The notes under the pieces: model-generated
Seen by the model: the letters and a program-made list of their open reading frames with translations, nothing else
The model's database searches: none
What the model was told of the DNA's origin: nothing
In this document: positions 5,680 to 7,630 of the stretch, in pieces
Position numbering within the stretch: position 1 is the stretch's first letter
How the letters are laid out: every line of letters begins with the position of its first letter
Translations under genes and position numbers: made by a program
Assembly: GCA_017427625.1 (NCBI GenBank)
Contig: JAFRSL010000156.1
Coordinates: forward strand, 1-7,630
Source of the DNA: Synergistaceae bacterium
GTDB taxonomy: Bacteria > Synergistota > Synergistia > Synergistales > Aminobacteriaceae
Direction of reading: 5' to 3'
DNA length: 7,630 nucleotides

Positions 5680-6987
5680 TTAGTACGATATTCTCGTGAG
5701 TCCTGAGAAGCTGTAAGTGCTCTTCAGCGTAACTTCCGGCGCGTCCATCGTTACGTCTCTGTATGCGGGACTCGTGTAATTCCCCATTCCTCCGATGTTG
5801 TAGACCTTGCTCATATCCCAGCCGCGAGCATTGAGAATCTTCATCAAGTTATTGACTCTTCCTCCGCCCTGACACATCAGGAATATCACCTTGTTCTTCG
5901 GGAAAAGAGCCGCAAGAATCTCATCGGACTCTTTGTACACCGGCAGTGGGTCATCAGTTGTTCCGCCATAGAGCTGCGGCAATGACGAATCTTTGTGCGC
6001 GTTCGCATTGAAGATCAACGCAAGGTATGGTATGCACTCGAAATTCCTCAGGTGCTTCTTCGCGTAGTCCTCGTAGTCGCGGATGTCAATGTAAACCACA
6101 TCACTGCGTCCGAGATATTGGCGCAAATTCTCGTTGTTGATTGCCGAGCATGTCGGGCCGAAGTTTCCGGGCGTGCAAAGCGTGTCTTCGGTGTCGTCCT
6201 TGTTGGCCTTGTACTTCTTCGTTGTGTCAACAGGCGCAGGAAGTTCCGTTGCCTCTTTCACGGCACTTGCAACACTTGCTTTTGCTGCGGCAGTCTCCCT
6301 CTTGCCCTCGAAAACTTTGCGAAGCTCCAAAGCCTTTGGGTCTCCGTCGAAGAATGGATCTGTTGCGTGGTAGGCAAACAATGCCTGAACAGCCCTCAGC
6401 GTGTTGTTCGATGAGACTGTTGCGCCTGTCCATGCGTCAACGTTGAAGTCCTTGAAGTCGCTGATTTGGCTGTAACCCGCAAGCTCTGAGTACTTCTTGC
6501 CGATGTAGTACGGGAGCATTTCGGCCTTGAACTTCTCGAACGTTGCTGTTGGCGCGATTGGCGAAGGGTTGCTGTCTCCCCAGAAGCCTCCCAAGTAATG
6601 ACCGGTCGAGTCCGAATCATAGCTCAGGAACTTTACTTCTGAGTCCTCGATTTTGCCGCTTGATGGGAGAGTGAGTTCAACGTAGGCGGTTGACCAAACA
6701 TTGAGGTCTGCGGGGCGGCATGTGCAAGCTATGAACGTGATCTGATACTTCACGTAGTTCCTTGCGACGTACTTGAACGGGACGAACGCATAGAACAAGT
6801 CTTCCTCTTTTGGGCCGTCAATGTGATTGAACGGAATCACTGCGACTTGATTGGCCTTTGTTCCCTCGCCGAGCCTTGCAGAAGTGTTGAGGAAGTTATT
6901 CACTTCGCTGAGGGAAAGTTCGGCCGCAGAAACTGCTGTTGTGAACAATACAACCAGCAACATACACGTGAAAACTTTTCTGAGCAT
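5680..6987 (-). CDS. Exported FMN-binding domain - rhodanese domain fusion protein
   Basis: The 435-residue product starts with a signal peptide (K4, hydrophobic core 5-17, likely cleavage after V19-S-A21), so it acts outside the cytoplasm. Residues ~75-210 look like an FMN-binding domain of the NqrC/RnfG type. They end in D184-A-W-T187-G-A-T190-V-S-S, the motif to which ApbE attaches FMN covalently, probably on T190. A Lys/Ala-rich linker (~225-265) leads to a rhodanese-like domain (~270-412) with 'DVVYIDIRD' (296-304) and the active-site loop C372-Q-G-G-G-R377. Further cysteines occur at 88, 90, 271, 280 and 318. A role in extracytoplasmic electron transfer or sulfur/thiol redox chemistry is plausible but inferred. 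ATG at 6987 has AAAGGAG (7003-6997) 9 nt upstream. It is a monocistron between a divergent promoter region and a terminator. No close named homologue comes to mind. Confidence 0.85.
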   Translation of the reverse strand: MLRKVFTCMLLVVLFTTAVSAAELSLSEVNNFLNTSARLGEGTKANQVAVIPFNHIDGPKEEDLFYAFVPFKYVARNYVKYQITFIACTCRPADLNVWSTAYVELTLPSSGKIEDSEVKFLSYDSDSTGHYLGGFWGDSNPSPIAPTATFEKFKAEMLPYYIGKKYSELAGYSQISDFKDFNVDAWTGATVSSNNTLRAVQALFAYHATDPFFDGDPKALELRKVFEGKRETAAAKASVASAVKEATELPAPVDTTKKYKANKDDTEDTLCTPGNFGPTCSAINNENLRQYLGRSDVVYIDIRDYEDYAKKHLRNFECIPYLALIFNANAHKDSSLPQLYGGTTDDPLPVYKESDEILAALFPKNKVIFLMCQGGGRVNNLMKILNARGWDMSKVYNIGGMGNYTSPAYRDVTMDAPEVTLKSTYSFSGLTRISY

Positions 6988-7019
6988 GATTTGTGTCTCC
7001 TTTGTTGGTATTTATCGTA

Positions 7020-7028
7020 ATTGTAACA
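7020..7028 (-). promoter_or_regulatory. Candidate extended -10 promoter of the FMN-rhodanese gene
   Basis: The minus strand reads TG-T-TACAAT, with five of six bases matching the -10 consensus plus the extended TG. The -35 region at 17 bp (CTTTAA) is poor. Transcription would start near 7013 and give a leader of about 25 nt that contains the AAAGGAG ribosome site. Confidence 0.45.
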
Positions 7029-7038
7029 TATTATTCGT

Positions 7039-7068
7039 TTGCTTAAAGCCCGATTTAGCCTGTATAAT
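7039..7068 (+). promoter_or_regulatory. Candidate promoter of the metallophosphoesterase gene
   Basis: A perfect TATAAT (7063-7068) is preceded at 18 bp by TTGCTT (7039-7044), which matches the first three -35 positions. Transcription would start near 7075, about 24 nt before the ATG at 7099, leaving room for AAGGAG (7080-7085). It lies back to back with the minus-strand promoter at 7020-7028. Confidence 0.55.
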
Positions 7069-7098
7069 TCCCCGCAAAAAAGGAGTTTTAGACCGCCC

Positions 7099-7630
7099 AT
7101 GTTCAACCCGTTCGTTCTAGTACCTTGCGTGATATGCCTCTATACCGTCCTCAGTATGGTAATCCCTCTGAGAGTTCCTGCTGTTGCGAAATTACTCCTC
7201 GCTCTCCTCACAGTCTCAGGAGTCGCAAAACTATTCCTACTCAGGATGACACCCTCAGGCTTCGACATCTACGAGCTTCCCAGAAACATCGCACTCTTGC
7301 TCTCGGCAATGTTCAGCTTCATGATCGCCGCCGCGATAATCTGTGTCGTCAAGGATATTGCGTTCGTCCTCTGGAAGATTTTTTCACGCGCAAAATTTCC
7401 CGCTCATTATGCGTCCATGAGCGTCCTCATTGTCGCGGCAATGACTACGATTTACGGTGTCTATGCCGGAACAAGAGTCCCCGATGTCGCTGAATATGAC
7501 GTGAAAATCCCAGGGCTTGGGCGTGAACTTGACGGCATGAAAGTTGCGATGCTCGTCGATATTCATGTTGGCTCGGTGAACAGGAGGCCGTTCGTTCAGG
7601 AAGTTGTCGACAAAACAAACGCGCTTAATC
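7099..7630 (+). CDS. Membrane-anchored calcineurin-like metallophosphoesterase (N-terminal part, runs off right edge)
   Basis: The frame stays open from ATG 7099 to the window end (177 residues). The first ~125 residues hold four likely membrane segments (about 3-23, 28-48, 64-92 and 106-124), with basic residues between them. Then 'LDGMKVAMLVDIHVGSVN' (about 144-161) matches the first metal-binding motif of calcineurin-like phosphoesterases (usual form S-D-L-H-x-G), with D154 and H156 as the predicted ligands. 'FVQEVVDKTNALN' continues the usual next helix. The other metal motifs lie beyond the window. The architecture resembles COG1408/YkuE-type membrane phosphoesterases; the substrate is unknown. 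AAGGAG (7080-7085) is 13 nt from the ATG, rather long, but no other in-frame start exists between it and the promoter. Confidence 0.8.
   Translation, partial: MFNPFVLVPCVICLYTVLSMVIPLRVPAVAKLLLALLTVSGVAKLFLLRMTPSGFDIYELPRNIALLLSAMFSFMIAAAIICVVKDIAFVLWKIFSRAKFPAHYASMSVLIVAAMTTIYGVYAGTRVPDVAEYDVKIPGLGRELDGMKVAMLVDIHVGSVNRRPFVQEVVDKTNALN

Noticed and set aside
5995..6446. Several overlapping open frames on both strands within the FMN-rhodanese gene
   Set aside because: They have skewed composition (Cys/Arg/Ser-rich) and no ribosome sites, while the 435-residue frame shows a signal peptide and two domains.
7125..7493. Plus-strand open frame of 122 codons
   Set aside because: It is out of frame with the metallophosphoesterase frame that starts at 7099 and encodes a membrane region followed by a metal-binding motif. 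The alternative frame is Arg/His/Cys-rich, lacks a ribosome site, and is a shadow.
1..7630. tRNA, rRNA, insertion sequence, prophage or defence system
   Set aside because: No cloverleaf-like segments, rRNA stretches, transposase or integrase motifs, terminal repeats or recognisable defence domains were seen. The RelA/SpoT-like gene lacks the active site expected of a toxic alarmone synthetase, and no antitoxin is beside it.

Overview
The window looks like chromosomal housekeeping DNA from an obligately anaerobic, fermentative bacterium. It encodes HydG and the start of HydF, which build the catalytic H-cluster of [FeFe]-hydrogenases. Base composition is close to balanced and coding density is high. 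Shine-Dalgarno sites are strong (AAGGAGG type) and promoters are of the sigma-70 type. A gut or rumen anaerobe of the Synergistota or Clostridia kind would fit, but lineage is a weak inference. There are no RNA genes, insertion sequences, phage genes or CRISPR arrays.

Left part (1-2451, minus strand): an exported protein of unknown function is transcribed from a textbook sigma-70 promoter. It is followed by hydG and then hydF, which runs off the left edge. hydG and hydF overlap by 23 bp and are probably translated from one message. An extended -10 element over the stop codon of the exported-protein gene probably gives hydGF its own promoter.

Middle (2452-2719): a divergent intergenic region. 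It holds the consensus minus-strand promoter, a four-copy 5-bp tandem repeat at the predicted transcription start, two inverted repeats, and AT-rich candidate promoter elements for the plus-strand genes.

Middle-right (2720-5610, plus strand): a three-gene cluster with gaps of 26 and 15 bp. It encodes a COG3964-type metal-dependent amidohydrolase, a RelA/SpoT-fold protein whose catalytic motifs look eroded, and PlsY, the acyl-phosphate:glycerol-3-phosphate acyltransferase of phospholipid synthesis. A long inverted repeat separates plsY from the next, convergent gene.

Right part (5680-7630): a minus-strand gene encodes an exported fusion of an FMN-binding (ApbE-flavinylation type) domain and a rhodanese domain. 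Divergent from it, the start of a membrane-anchored calcineurin-like metallophosphoesterase runs off the right edge. The 111-bp gap between them carries back-to-back promoters.

The most unusual items are the catalytically degenerate alarmone-synthetase-like protein next to plsY, and the extracytoplasmic flavin plus rhodanese fusion. Family calls rest on motifs read by eye; no database search was possible.
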